DNA of 64,000 nt from Ruminococcus sp. (GCA_021202895.1 JAJQCE010000023.1:1-64000), one strand, 5' to 3'; shown: positions 54,586-63,282, counted from the first letter of the stretch. Numbers and translations: made by a program. Notes: generated from the letters alone by a model not told the origin.

Positions 54586-55068
54586 TCAAAGTCCGAGATA
54601 TTCCAATGCGTTATCAAACCAAGCCTTTATTCTTACAAAAATATTGTCGTCCCCTTCAGACACAGTTTGAGCTGTCGTGCTTTGCTCAATCTCTACATAT
54701 TCAATCTGCGACTTGTCAAGCTTCTGAAGTCCAAGCTCGTTTTCGGCATACTCCTCAACCTTTGTAAGCCCCGTCTTTTGAGCGAGCTCCGATTCAAGAC
54801 TGATGTTGTCGTTGTTTAGCTCCGCAAGCTCGGTTTCAAGCTCTGAATTTTCCGAATATAGCTTTGAAAGCTCCGATTTTTCATATGTAATTGCTGAAAA
54901 CAACACCAGCACCAAAAGTGCCGCTAAGACTACCTTTACATTGGCTATGCTCCTTCTGCGCTTGCTTGCGTTTCTGCTGCTTTTGATTCTGTTTGCGTAT
55001 TCCTCTTCACGCTCGTCAAACATATTGTAGCTTTCATACTCGTATGCTAAATCTACATCTACTGCCAT
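54586..55068 (-). CDS. ftsL: FtsL-like septum protein
   Basis: About 160 residues from ATG 55068, with AGGAGG eight bases upstream (a TTG at 55077 lies inside that site). The long charged cytosolic part (to about 45) is followed by one membrane helix (VKVVLAALLVLVLFSAI) and a leucine-zipper-like coiled coil (LSKLYSENSELETELAELNN). FtsL has little sequence conservation; the call rests on this layout and on its place between rsmH and the PBP gene. It bridges FtsQ with the synthase. Confidence 0.85.
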   Translation of the reverse strand: MAVDVDLAYEYESYNMFDEREEEYANRIKSSRNASKRRRSIANVKVVLAALLVLVLFSAITYEKSELSKLYSENSELETELAELNNDNISLESELAQKTGLTKVEEYAENELGLQKLDKSQIEYVEIEQSTTAQTVSEGDDNIFVRIKAWFDNALEYLGL

Positions 55069-55087
55069 TGCTTTCAACCTCCTATTC

Positions 55088-56029
55088 TTAATAATCTAAA
55101 ATCTTCTCCGCCGCCCTGAGCTTTGCACTTCGGCTTCTCGGATTAGTTTCAAGCTCTTCTTTGTCAGCCGTAAGGGGCTTTTTGTTTACAAGCCTTGCGT
55201 GTGGCTTATTCCCACACACACACTGCGGAAAATCAGGCGGGCAGGTACAGCCCTGAGTGAATTTAGCAAGCCTCTGCTTTACCATTCTGTCCTCAAGCGA
55301 ATGAAAGGTGATCACTGCCAGTCTGCCGCCTATGTTCAGCAAATCAAAGGCTTCATCAAGTGCTCTGTCAAGCTGACCAAGCTCATCATTCACCGCTATC
55401 CTGATTGCCTGAAAGGTCTTTCTGCATGGATTCTTCTGATTTCTGTATTTTGCAGGCACAGCATCCTTAACTATCTGCGCAAGCTCAAGCGTTGTTTCAA
55501 TAGGTTTTTCCTCTCTGAATCTGACAATCGCTCTTGCTATAACAGGCGCATATTTTTCTTCGCCGTATTTATAAAGTATACCCTTAAGCATATTCTCAGA
55601 GTACTCATTAACTAAATCTCTAGCACTCGTCCCCTCCATGCTCATTCTCATATCAAGCGGAGCATCCGTGTGGTAGGAAAAGCCGCGCTGTGGATCGTCA
55701 AGCTGGTGAGATGAAACCCCTATATCCAAAAGCACGCCGTCAACCCTTTTAATTCCAAGCTCATAAAGCACCTGCCGCATATCTGCAAATTCAGCCTTTA
55801 CAACCTGTGCAGGCAATCCTTTAAGCCGCTTTGAAGCAGCCTCTACAGCCTGAGTGTCGCGGTCAAGAGCTATAAGTCTGCCACCATGAGTCAAATCAAG
55901 TCTTTTTGCAATCTCATAGGAATGTCCGCCGCCGCCTGCCGTGCCGTCAACATACACGCCGTTAGGCTTAATATCAAGTGCGGCTATCGTCTGTTCAAGC
56001 AGCACGGGAATATGACTAAAATCCGCCAT
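55088..56029 (-). CDS. rsmH: 16S rRNA m4C1402 methyltransferase
   Basis: 313 residues. FSHIPVLLEQTIAALDIKPNG, the SAM-binding VDGTAGGGGHSYEIAKRL, LLDIGVSSHQLDDPQRGFSY and VITFHSLEDRMVKQ are all standard. It methylates the ribosomal decoding centre. The ATG shares one base with the mraZ stop (TGATG), so the pair is coupled. It is the usual second gene of the dcw cluster. Confidence 0.97.
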   Translation of the reverse strand: MADFSHIPVLLEQTIAALDIKPNGVYVDGTAGGGGHSYEIAKRLDLTHGGRLIALDRDTQAVEAASKRLKGLPAQVVKAEFADMRQVLYELGIKRVDGVLLDIGVSSHQLDDPQRGFSYHTDAPLDMRMSMEGTSARDLVNEYSENMLKGILYKYGEEKYAPVIARAIVRFREEKPIETTLELAQIVKDAVPAKYRNQKNPCRKTFQAIRIAVNDELGQLDRALDEAFDLLNIGGRLAVITFHSLEDRMVKQRLAKFTQGCTCPPDFPQCVCGNKPHARLVNKKPLTADKEELETNPRSRSAKLRAAEKILDY

Positions 56030-56460
56030 CAGAAGTTTGAACCCTCCAGTGCTTTCATAAAGTCCTCATCGGAAACGCTGTCGTTTAACTCATTCCATCT
56101 TTCAGGATTCCAGATTTCACAGTGGTCGGAGACGCCGATTACAGCCGCTTCATTTTCCAGTCCTGCCAACTCTCTGAGCCTTGCGGGAATAAGTATTCTG
56201 CCCTGCTTGTCCGCTTCAACATCAGTCGCATTCGCCATAAAGCTGCGCTGCAACGTCAGTGCAGTCGCCATCGGGAGCGAATTAAGCTTCTCAGCCTTTT
56301 CAGCAAAAGCCTCAAGCGAATATACAAAAATGCAGCCGCCAACGCCCTTTGTCAGCGTAAAGCTGTCGCCCAAAAGCTCGCGCAGCTTTGACGGAAATAC
56401 CATTCTGCCCTTTGCATCCACTGTCTGCGTATGCGTTCCTTTATACATTGCGCCCTGCAT
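56029..56460 (-). CDS. mraZ: Transcription regulator MraZ
   Basis: 143 residues. Two SpoVT/AbrB-like halves: MYKGTHTQTVDAKGRMVFPSKL with the DxKGR motif, and NATDVEADKQGRILIPARLREL with the DKQGR motif. MraZ binds repeats in its own promoter and controls the dcw cluster. AAGGAGG precedes the ATG. Clear TGGGN-type MraZ boxes were not recognised upstream. Confidence 0.96.
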   Translation of the reverse strand: MQGAMYKGTHTQTVDAKGRMVFPSKLRELLGDSFTLTKGVGGCIFVYSLEAFAEKAEKLNSLPMATALTLQRSFMANATDVEADKQGRILIPARLRELAGLENEAAVIGVSDHCEIWNPERWNELNDSVSDEDFMKALEGSNF

Positions 56461-56550
56461 TTTGCTCGCCTCCTTGCTGTTTTTGGCAGTTTTGTGTAAA
56501 AAGCTAGGGAAGAATCACCACTTTTTCGCACATTTCACCCCTGCAATTTA

Positions 56551-56579
56551 ATTATACACCAACTAAATCAAAATTGCAA
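56551..56579 (-). promoter_or_regulatory. Proximal mraZ promoter
   Basis: On the - strand TTGCAA (56574-56579), 17 bases, TATAAT (56551-56556); about 90 bases before the mraZ start. Confidence 0.8.
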
Positions 56580-56766
56580 CAGTAAAATATACCAAATTTT
56601 CAGCTCCAAAGTGAAAAATTTTGGACAGAAAGCCCTGCAAAGCGCAGTATTTCTTGAAAATCGGTTACAAATCTCAAACTTTCGTTACCAATTTGTAATT
56701 TGTAAATTATTAGTTAATTGGTCTAGGAAATTCTGAATTTTGCTAGTTATCCTATTTTCTATTTCT

Positions 56767-56795
56767 ATTATACCACAAGATATTGTGTTAGTCAA
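56767..56795 (-). promoter_or_regulatory. Distal promoter, 300 bases before mraZ
   Basis: On the - strand TTGACT (56790-56795), 17 bases, TATAAT (56767-56772). It could give a long mraZ leader or a separate small RNA. Confidence 0.75.
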
Positions 56796-56976
56796 CTGCG
56801 GCAAAAAAGCAAATATAGACTGCCACAAGTTCAAAAAATTGTACCGTACTTTTAAAAGTGTGCTTTACTCGGTGACAAATTGGTTACAAACTTCTCTTTT
56901 ATCAAGACGCACAAGCTGACGGATTTTATTTCTGAAATTTTTATAAATTTTCTGTTTCAAAATCGCAGAATAAAAC

Positions 56977-57002
56977 AAAAAACGACTCCATTTAAAGAGC
57001 CG
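56977..57002 (-). terminator. Terminator of the comFC/small-gene unit
   Basis: On the - strand CGGCTC pairs with GAGTCG (one G-T pair) around a short loop, followed by six T. Confidence 0.75.
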
Positions 57003-57042
57003 CCTTTTAAAAAAGCAGGTTTACAATTACTAAATTTCCGCT

Positions 57043-57231
57043 TTATTCCTTAATCTTTCCCTCAAGCTCAGCCAGATTAGCCGCCATTCTAAGCTGACCA
57101 TCCAGAATCCTATATGCCGCCTGTTCGCCGTCAGTAGCGCACAGGCAGTTATAAATAACGCAGGTCTGTGTGCTGACGCTCTGCACTAAACTACGAGCCG
57201 AAGCGACAAGTGAAGCATTATTATTTTCCAT
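57043..57231 (-). CDS. Unknown 62-residue protein
   Basis: Starts at ATG 57231, two bases after the stop of the preceding gene; GAGAGG in that gene's end is the ribosome site. The sequence MENNNASLVASARSLVQSVS is followed by two Cys (TCVIYNCLCAT) and a helical C-terminus ending LAELEGKIKE. No family recognised. It looks like a small all-helical protein and is certainly coupled to its neighbour. Confidence 0.6.
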   Translation of the reverse strand: MENNNASLVASARSLVQSVSTQTCVIYNCLCATDGEQAAYRILDGQLRMAANLAELEGKIKE

Positions 57232-57232
57232 C

Positions 57233-57433
57233 TCAGTTATCCTCTCCAAGCAAATCTGAAATCACAGACGAATGATTAGCCGCCGAAGCGGACAGCTTTT
57301 GAAATTCATCCTGCACAAGCGGCGAGGAGGACTGCTTCGCATATCGTTCAAAGCACAGCGCAAGCTCCTGCGATGAACGTTCAAGGCACTTAAGCTGAAA
57401 AACCATCTGCTCTGAATATTTTTCCTCCGACAA
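57233..57433 (-). CDS. Unknown 66-residue helical protein
   Basis: A TTG at 57433 is the likely start because AGAGGTG stands about seven bases upstream; a longer frame opens with ATG at 57463. The protein is helical and amphipathic (YSEQMVFQLKCLERSSQELA, then LVQDEFQKLSASAANH) and may be a four-helix or coiled-coil partner of the next gene product. It lies 54 bases after comFC. Family not recognised. Confidence 0.55.
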   Translation of the reverse strand: MSEEKYSEQMVFQLKCLERSSQELALCFERYAKQSSSPLVQDEFQKLSASAANHSSVISDLLGEDN

Positions 57434-57486
57434 AATAATCACCTCTAAAATATTTTGCCGCATAAATCAGAAAATATTCAGTCCTT

Positions 57487-58209
57487 TTATTTTAAGCTTT
57501 GAGTTCTGCAAATTGACGCAACATAAACCTTTTCAGCACCCATCTCCTTAATCAGCTGCGAGCAGATGTCCACAGTTGAGCCTGTTGTTACAATATCATC
57601 GCACAACAGCACATTTTTTCCTTTAAGCGAGCGGCTTTTATCCTTAATAAAGTAGGTATTCTCAGCCGCTTTATAACGTTCTCCGCCTGAAAGCTCATGC
57701 TGTGCCTTTTTGCTTTTGTCATGCCCTAAAATCGAAAAATCGCAGTCAGCCTCAAGCCTTTTGCCCATTGCGTCGGCGAAAATTTCCGCTTGATTGTAGC
57801 CTCTTGAAAGCCGCTTGCTTTTGTGAATCGGAACAGCGGTAATTATGTCAATATCAAATATTTCGTCCGATTCAAGCTTAAGCACAAGCCGCTCCGCCGC
57901 AAAATCGGCAAAATGTACAGCACCATGATTTTTCAGCGAAAGCACGGCGTTTTTAGCCGTACCCTCATATTTAAACACCGCATTTGCGTAATCGTAGGAG
58001 CGCATTTTTTCATTTACCTTGTCAGGAAAAAGCTCATACCATGGCAAGTCGTCCAGATACTCTATTTTTCTTTCACATTCATTGCAAAAAAGCTCATTCC
58101 AAGCTACCACCCTTCCACAGCCCGGGCAGCGGTTAGGAAAAAGAATATCAATGAAAAAATCAAAGGATAGAAATGTCGGTTTCAAGCTCCTCACCGCTTT
58201 CCTGTTCAT
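57487..58209 (-). CDS. comFC: ComFC-type phosphoribosyltransferase
   Basis: 240 residues. An N-terminal zinc finger (CPGCGRVVAWNELFCNEC), a helical region, and a type I phosphoribosyltransferase domain with PPi loop ITAVPIHKSKRLSRGYNQAE and PRPP loop VLLCDDIVTTGSTVDIC. ComFC/ComF proteins act in natural DNA uptake and recombination. The frame overlaps the end of recD2 by 50 bases; an alternative TTG at 58182 reduces this. No ComFA gene is adjacent. Confidence 0.92.
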   Translation of the reverse strand: MNRKAVRSLKPTFLSFDFFIDILFPNRCPGCGRVVAWNELFCNECERKIEYLDDLPWYELFPDKVNEKMRSYDYANAVFKYEGTAKNAVLSLKNHGAVHFADFAAERLVLKLESDEIFDIDIITAVPIHKSKRLSRGYNQAEIFADAMGKRLEADCDFSILGHDKSKKAQHELSGGERYKAAENTYFIKDKSRSLKGKNVLLCDDIVTTGSTVDICSQLIKEMGAEKVYVASICRTQSLK

Positions 58210-60415
58210 TAAGCATATTTTTCAGGCAGGTATATCGCAGCACTCGCCTGTCGTTATCTATCATAAAATTAACTCTCTTATCCTGCCCGACAATTACCAG
58301 CAGCTTTCTCGCACGGGTTACTGCCGTATAGAGCAAATTTCTGTAATAGAGCTTATCATAGCCTCCAAACACGGCAAGAATCACCGCATCGTACTCGCTT
58401 CCCTGACTTTTATGCACGGTAATCGCATAGGCAAGTGAGAGATTATCCAGCATATCCGCAGTGTAAACCGCCGTTCTGCCGTCAAAATCTATCGTAAGCT
58501 GTCTTAAAATTTTATTGCAGGAGGTAATACGTCCTATATCGCCGTTGAAAATTCCCGTGCCGCTTTCGCTTTTTTTGCCGCTTATACTATGCCTTTTCCA
58601 GATAATATCATAATCATTTTTTGTCTGCATAACCTTATCGCCTGTACGGTAGGTGAAAAGCGGCGTCTTTATCTCGCTCTTTGACTTTGCAGGCGGATTA
58701 AGCTGCTGCTGCAAAATTTTGTTAAGCTCCACCGTTCCCGCAGGTCCCTGCCTTGTAGGTGACATAACCTGTATATCGTCAAACGGAGAATATCCGTATG
58801 CGTTCGGAAGCCTTGTTTTGCACAGCTCGGCTATAAGCTTCTGCAAGCCGCTGAAGTCCAACCGCTGCATAAAGAAAAAGTCATTATCCCTTTGAGCCAG
58901 ATCTATATGCTCGCCCTTTACAATTTTATGAGCGTTCATAACTATAGAGCTTTGTCTTGACTGTCTGAAAATTTCGGTAAGCTTAACCACCGGCATAACG
59001 CCGCTGTCCATTATATCCTTTAAAACGTTGCCTGCTCCCACGCTTGGCAGCTGGTCGGAATCCCCCACAAGCACAAGCTTGCAGGTAAGCTTAATCGCAC
59101 GCAGCACCGCTTCAAAGAGCAGCGTATCCACCATCGACATCTCATCTATAATAAGCGCATCACACTCAAGCATATTCTCCTCGTTATGTACAAAGCTCAT
59201 GACTCCGTTATCGGCAGGCTTCACCTCAAGCAAGCGATGAATAGTCTTTGCTTCACAGCCTGTAACCTCACTGAGCCGCTTTGCAGCTCTGCCTGTCGGA
59301 GCCGCCACCATAACCGTCATGCTCTGCTGCTTGTATGCGTCTATAATAGCGTTAAGCGTGGTTGTTTTACCCGTGCCCGGACCGCCCGTAATAATCAAAA
59401 AACCATAGGAAAGCGACAAATTTATAGCTTCTCTCTGACGCTCGTCATATTCTATACCGTTTGATTTCTCCGCCGTATTTATTATCTGTGAAAAATCAAT
59501 CTTGTTATCATAGGAGCATTCCTTCATCATGAGCAGGCGGCGCGAAATATAATCCTCCGCACGAAAAAAATCTGCAAGCATTATAAATTTGCGTCCGTTT
59601 TTCAAATAGCAGTAGAGATTCTGATCCTCAAGCTCGTCAGATACAGTTTTATCAAACAGCCACTCGTCAATCTGTAAAAAATCAAGCGCAATGCTCTGAA
59701 GCTTGTCCATCGGCAGGCAGGTATGACCCGACTGGGCGTTTTGCCGCAAAATATAGCTTATCCCCGCTCGAATACGGTGCTCGCTTTCCTTTGAAATTTC
59801 AAAATCCTGCGCCATATCGTCAGCCTTTGTAAAAGCCACGTCAAGCGGCGGCGCACAAAGCAGATACGGATTGGAATGAAGCACCTCATCGCTGTGCTCC
59901 CCCCACTTTTTAAAGGCTGAAATCGCTGTGGACATCGGTATACCATAGCCTGAAAGAAATGAAATCAGCGTGCGAACCGCAAAATTTTTCCTGAACTGTA
60001 CAGACATTTTCTCCGCTTTATCGTGAGTGATACCGCTTACCTCGCACAGTTTTTCAGGCTCATTCTCCAAAATTTCAAACGTCTGCTCGCCGAATTTCTC
60101 CACTATTCTCCCCGCTGTTGTAGGTCCTATTCCCTTGACTATACCGCTTGAGAGATAGCGTTCTATAGCGTCTGCGCTCTTTGGCAGGCTATGCTCGCAA
60201 AGCTCGCATTTAAACTGCTCGCCGAACTTTTGATGAACCACGAAGCTGCCTGTGCAGGTCAGCTCCTCGCCCTCCTCGACAGCACCCATTTCGCCCACTG
60301 CGCAGACCAAATCATCGTCATATTTTAACATAACCACAGCAAAGCCCGTATCATCGTTTTTATAGACTACACTGTCAACCTCGCCGCGTATTCTCTCCAT
60401 CTCTGCGCCTTCCAT
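58160..60415 (-). CDS. recD2: RecD2-type DNA helicase
   Basis: About 751 residues from ATG 60415 (AAGGGAG upstream; a GTG precedes it). An N-terminal OB-like part (VDSVVYKNDDTGFAVVMLKY), helix-hairpin-helix region (YLSSGIVKGIGPTTAGRIVEKF), then the superfamily 1 motor: Walker A IITGGPGTGKTTTL, Walker B LIIDEMSMVDTLLF, QLPSVGAGNVL, and the C-terminal AITVHKSQGSEYD and YTAVTRARKLLVIVG. RecD2 is the stand-alone 5'-3' helicase of organisms without RecBC partners and acts in repair. It is followed by comFC. Confidence 0.95.
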   Translation of the reverse strand: MEGAEMERIRGEVDSVVYKNDDTGFAVVMLKYDDDLVCAVGEMGAVEEGEELTCTGSFVVHQKFGEQFKCELCEHSLPKSADAIERYLSSGIVKGIGPTTAGRIVEKFGEQTFEILENEPEKLCEVSGITHDKAEKMSVQFRKNFAVRTLISFLSGYGIPMSTAISAFKKWGEHSDEVLHSNPYLLCAPPLDVAFTKADDMAQDFEISKESEHRIRAGISYILRQNAQSGHTCLPMDKLQSIALDFLQIDEWLFDKTVSDELEDQNLYCYLKNGRKFIMLADFFRAEDYISRRLLMMKECSYDNKIDFSQIINTAEKSNGIEYDERQREAINLSLSYGFLIITGGPGTGKTTTLNAIIDAYKQQSMTVMVAAPTGRAAKRLSEVTGCEAKTIHRLLEVKPADNGVMSFVHNEENMLECDALIIDEMSMVDTLLFEAVLRAIKLTCKLVLVGDSDQLPSVGAGNVLKDIMDSGVMPVVKLTEIFRQSRQSSIVMNAHKIVKGEHIDLAQRDNDFFFMQRLDFSGLQKLIAELCKTRLPNAYGYSPFDDIQVMSPTRQGPAGTVELNKILQQQLNPPAKSKSEIKTPLFTYRTGDKVMQTKNDYDIIWKRHSISGKKSESGTGIFNGDIGRITSCNKILRQLTIDFDGRTAVYTADMLDNLSLAYAITVHKSQGSEYDAVILAVFGGYDKLYYRNLLYTAVTRARKLLVIVGQDKRVNFMIDNDRRVLRYTCLKNMLNEQESGEELETDISIL

Positions 60416-60429
60416 CACACATCTCCCTT

Positions 60430-60540
60430 AACTGTCCATATTTTTGTACTATTTAAAAAATTCTTGTTCTATAACTGTACATATTTTTGTACTATTTAGA
60501 AGCTTCCTGTACTATCTAACTGTCCTAATTTTCGTACTCT
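60430..60540. repeat. Three degenerate tandem repeats before recD2
   Basis: Units begin at 60430, 60473 and 60518 (period 43-45). The first two share AACTGT-CATATTTTTGTAC and then TATTTA; the third is weaker (AACTGTCCTAATTTTCGTAC). The last copy overlaps the stop codon of the gene ending at 60525. They fill the gap between that gene and recD2. Confidence 0.65.
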
Positions 60541-60866
60541 TTGTAATTTCTCTTAAGAAAATCCGCCAGCGCGCTGATATGCACCGAATAAACGTTTTGA
60601 TATTCCTGTTCAAGGCGTCTTGCGGCATAGGCATTTGCCGACGGCTGCATAATTACAAGCACTATATCCTTAGCGCACATAGGGTCTGCAAAAGTCTCCT
60701 CCCAATAGCACGCCTTTACTCTTTGCTCAAAATCCTCGTCCCCACTGATAACGGGGATAAGCAAAACTGCGTGTCTGCATTTATTGTTTTTAAGCTTAAA
60801 ATGCCTATACGAAAGCAAAGCAGCCGTAACTAAAGCTATCAGTGAAAGCGTAACCCATGCGCCCAT
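60525..60866 (-). CDS. Small membrane protein of unknown function
   Basis: About 113 residues from ATG 60866, with GGTGGTG six bases upstream. A frame opening at 60956 is ruled out because the promoter at 60945-60973 starts transcription near 60938. One N-terminal membrane helix (WVTLSLIALVTAALLSY) is followed by a soluble domain: AVLLIPVISGDEDFEQRVKA, then DIVLVIMQPSANAYAARRLE and YSVHISALADFLKR. Alternating strands and helices suggest a small alpha/beta fold. Family not recognised. It is upstream of recD2 on the same strand. Confidence 0.7.
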   Translation of the reverse strand: MGAWVTLSLIALVTAALLSYRHFKLKNNKCRHAVLLIPVISGDEDFEQRVKACYWEETFADPMCAKDIVLVIMQPSANAYAARRLEQEYQNVYSVHISALADFLKRNYKEYEN

Positions 60867-60944
60867 TTTTATCACCACCATAATCCATACTATGCCTAAA
60901 GCTGGGATCAGGTGAATCGAACGTTTATTTCTTTCCCTATTTTT

Positions 60945-60973
60945 ATTATAACACATTTTTTTTGCCCTGTCAA
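60945..60973 (-). promoter_or_regulatory. Consensus promoter of the small membrane protein gene
   Basis: On the - strand TTGACA (60968-60973), exactly 17 bases, TATAAT (60945-60950). It probably also drives recD2 and comFC. Confidence 0.85.
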
Positions 60974-60985
60974 CTTTTCAGGTGC

Positions 60986-61019
60986 AAAAAAAACAGCCGC
61001 ATTTTTTCAAATGCGACTG
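60986..61019 (-). terminator. Terminator of pnp
   Basis: On the - strand CAGTCGCATT pairs with AATGCGGCTG (60994-61019, one G-T pair), followed by eight T (60986-60993). Confidence 0.9.
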
Positions 61020-61032
61020 CGTGAAATTTAAA

Positions 61033-63147
61033 TCAATTGTTAGCTTTCTTTGCTGCAATATCTGCAAGAGCGTCCTTTCTCGAAAGGCTTATCTTGCCCT
61101 GAGAATCTATGTCCATTACCTTGACTACAATCTCATCGCCCATTGAAACAACGTCCTCTACCTTTTCAACTCTCGACTTGTCAAGCTTTGAGATGTGAAC
61201 CAGACCGTCCTTTCCAGGAGCAATTTCAACAAATGCGCCGAAGCTCTTTATCGACACTACCTTGCCTTTGTAAATTGCGCCGACTTCAGGGTCGCTTACA
61301 ATAGTATTGATTATAGAAATCGCCTGATTTGCCTTGTCAAGGTCAAGACCTGATACAAATACGTTTCCGTCCTCAGTGATGTCAATCTTAACCTCGCACT
61401 CTGCGGAGATTTTCTGAATAACCTTTCCGCCCGTGCCGATAACGTCGCGGATCTTATCAACAGGAACCTTAGTGGTAAGCATCTTAGGCGCCCACTTGTT
61501 GACTGTAGGACGAACCTTGGGAATTGCCTTGAGCATAATCTCGTCAAGTATATAGTCGCGAGCCTTATGCGTTTTTGCGAACGCTTCCTTTATTATATCG
61601 TAGGTAAGGCCGTCTACCTTAATATCAACCTGAATGGCGGTAATTCCATTCTTTGTTCCGCCAACCTTAAAGTCCATATCGCCGTAAAAATCCTCAAGCC
61701 CCTGAATGTCAACCATAGTCATCCACTCGCCGTTTTCCTTGGTGATAAGTCCGCAGGAAATTCCAGCTACAGGCTCTTTTATCGGCACGCCAGCATCCAT
61801 AAGCGCAAGCGTTGAACCGCAGATTGAACCCTGAGAGGTTGAACCGTTTGACGAAAGCACCTCTGACACCATTCTTATAGCATAAGGGAAATCCTCAACA
61901 AACGGGATTACAGGCACAAGCGCCTTTTCAGCTAAAGCTCCGTGACCAATTTCACGGCGTCCCGGTCCTCTTGACGGCTTTGTTTCGCCTACCGAATAGC
62001 TCGGGAAATTGTAGTGATGAATGTACCTCTTTGAGGTTTCCTCATCTATTCCGTCAAGCTTCTGCGCATCACTTACCGGACCTAATGTGCAAACTGTAAG
62101 CACCTGAGTCTGCCCTCTTGTGAAAAGTCCTGAGCCGTGAACTCTCGGCAGCAAGCCTACCTCTGCGGCAAGCGGACGAATCTCGTCAATCCCTCTGCCG
62201 TCAACGCGCTTGCCCTCGTAAAGCCAGTTGCGGACAATCTTCTTTTGCAGCTTGTAAAGCACCTCGTCAAGCATAGCCTCCTGCTCGGGATAGCTCTCGT
62301 CATACTTTTCATGCACTACGTTTATAATCGGCTGAAGTCTTGCATCACGGACGTTCTTGTCGTCGGTATCAAGAGCCGCCTTTACGTCCTCGCCGACCAT
62401 AGCTTCAATTTCATCAAACAAGTCGTGGTCAATTTCCATCGACTGAAATTCAAACTTCGGCTTGCCGATCTGCGCCTTAATATCGTTGATAAATTCAACC
62501 ATCTTCTTTATCTCGGTATGTCCTGCTATAATAGCCTCAAGCATCAGGTCGTCAGGCACCTCGTCCGCTCCTGCCTCTATCATAACTATCTTTTCCATAG
62601 AGCCTGCAACGGTAAGATTCAGACGGTTGTTTTCTCTCTGCTCAAGAGTAGGATTAAGCACAATTTCTCCGTCAACTAGTCCTACACTGATTCCCGCAAT
62701 AGGTCCGTTCCACGGAATATCGGAAATTGAAATAGCGATTGAAGCCGCACACATTCCTGCAATTTCAGGCGAGCAGTCGGGATCAACCGACATAACCGTC
62801 ATAACCACTGAAACATCGTTGCGCATATCCTTCGGGAAAAGCGGACGAATCGGGCGGTCTACCATACGCGAAGCCAAAATAGCCTTGTCAGTAGGCTTGC
62901 CCTCGCGCTTTGTAAACGAGCCTGGAATTTTGCCTACCGAGTAGAGCTTCTCCTCAAAGTCTACCGACAGCGGAAAGAAGTCAATTCCGTCACGGGGCTT
63001 TGCGGAAGCCGTTACATTTGCCATTACCACCGTTTCGCCGTAGCGTACCCAGCAGGAGCCGTTGGAAAGCCCGCAGGTCTTTCCTGTTTCAACAACAAAG
63101 GGTCTGCCTGCATAGGTGGTTTCAAATTTTCTGTAGTTTTCAAACAT
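61033..63147 (-). CDS. pnp: Polynucleotide phosphorylase
   Basis: 704 residues. Two RNase PH domains (ETGKTCGLSNGSCWVRYGET; GQTQVLTVCTLG, then SSNGSTSQGSICGSTLALMDAGV), a helical linker, a KH domain (IRDVIGTGGKVIQKI) and an S1 domain (GAIYKGKVVSIKSFGAFVEI...GLVHISKL). It degrades RNA 3'-5' by phosphorolysis and is a degradosome core enzyme. It lies downstream of rpsO in the conserved rpsO-pnp order, with a long inverted repeat between the two. Confidence 0.97.
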   Translation of the reverse strand: MFENYRKFETTYAGRPFVVETGKTCGLSNGSCWVRYGETVVMANVTASAKPRDGIDFFPLSVDFEEKLYSVGKIPGSFTKREGKPTDKAILASRMVDRPIRPLFPKDMRNDVSVVMTVMSVDPDCSPEIAGMCAASIAISISDIPWNGPIAGISVGLVDGEIVLNPTLEQRENNRLNLTVAGSMEKIVMIEAGADEVPDDLMLEAIIAGHTEIKKMVEFINDIKAQIGKPKFEFQSMEIDHDLFDEIEAMVGEDVKAALDTDDKNVRDARLQPIINVVHEKYDESYPEQEAMLDEVLYKLQKKIVRNWLYEGKRVDGRGIDEIRPLAAEVGLLPRVHGSGLFTRGQTQVLTVCTLGPVSDAQKLDGIDEETSKRYIHHYNFPSYSVGETKPSRGPGRREIGHGALAEKALVPVIPFVEDFPYAIRMVSEVLSSNGSTSQGSICGSTLALMDAGVPIKEPVAGISCGLITKENGEWMTMVDIQGLEDFYGDMDFKVGGTKNGITAIQVDIKVDGLTYDIIKEAFAKTHKARDYILDEIMLKAIPKVRPTVNKWAPKMLTTKVPVDKIRDVIGTGGKVIQKISAECEVKIDITEDGNVFVSGLDLDKANQAISIINTIVSDPEVGAIYKGKVVSIKSFGAFVEIAPGKDGLVHISKLDKSRVEKVEDVVSMGDEIVVKVMDIDSQGKISLSRKDALADIAAKKANN

Positions 63148-63181
63148 TGTTCTGAACCATTCCTTTCAATATTTTCTCGGA

Positions 63182-63264
63182 AACGGTGAACCATTGTTTA
63201 GCATTAAGCACAGCCAAAACGTATTATTTTTAACTCTGCTTAATGCTAATTCACGTTCACCGTT
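63182..63264 (-). repeat. Long inverted repeat between rpsO and pnp
   Basis: AACGGTGAAC (63182-63191) pairs with GTTCACCGTT (63255-63264), and TTAGCATTAAGCA (63198-63210) with TGCTTAATGCTAA (63237-63249), enclosing a 26-base loop. On the RNA this is a 23-bp stem with a small internal loop directly before the pnp ribosome site. In other bacteria an RNase III stem at this place controls pnp; a small mobile repeat is the alternative. Confidence 0.75.
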
Positions 63265-63282
63265 GCCTTTAATTTACACCAT

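Larger units (their letters stand above)
56461..57042 (-). other. 580-base regulatory gap upstream of mraZ
   Basis: AT-rich and without a reading frame of note. It holds two - strand promoters (56551-56579 and 56767-56795), a terminator for the genes at 57043-57433, and a recurring motif TTTGTAAC or its complement near 56668, 56693 and 56880, twice followed by C-A/G-A-T-T. The repeated motif may be a regulator site; one copy, TGTAAC with TGTCAC five bases on, resembles a WalR box. Confidence 0.5.

Noticed and set aside
60867..60956. Upstream start of the small membrane protein at 60956
   Set aside because: The promoter at 60945-60973 overlaps it, so it would not be transcribed.
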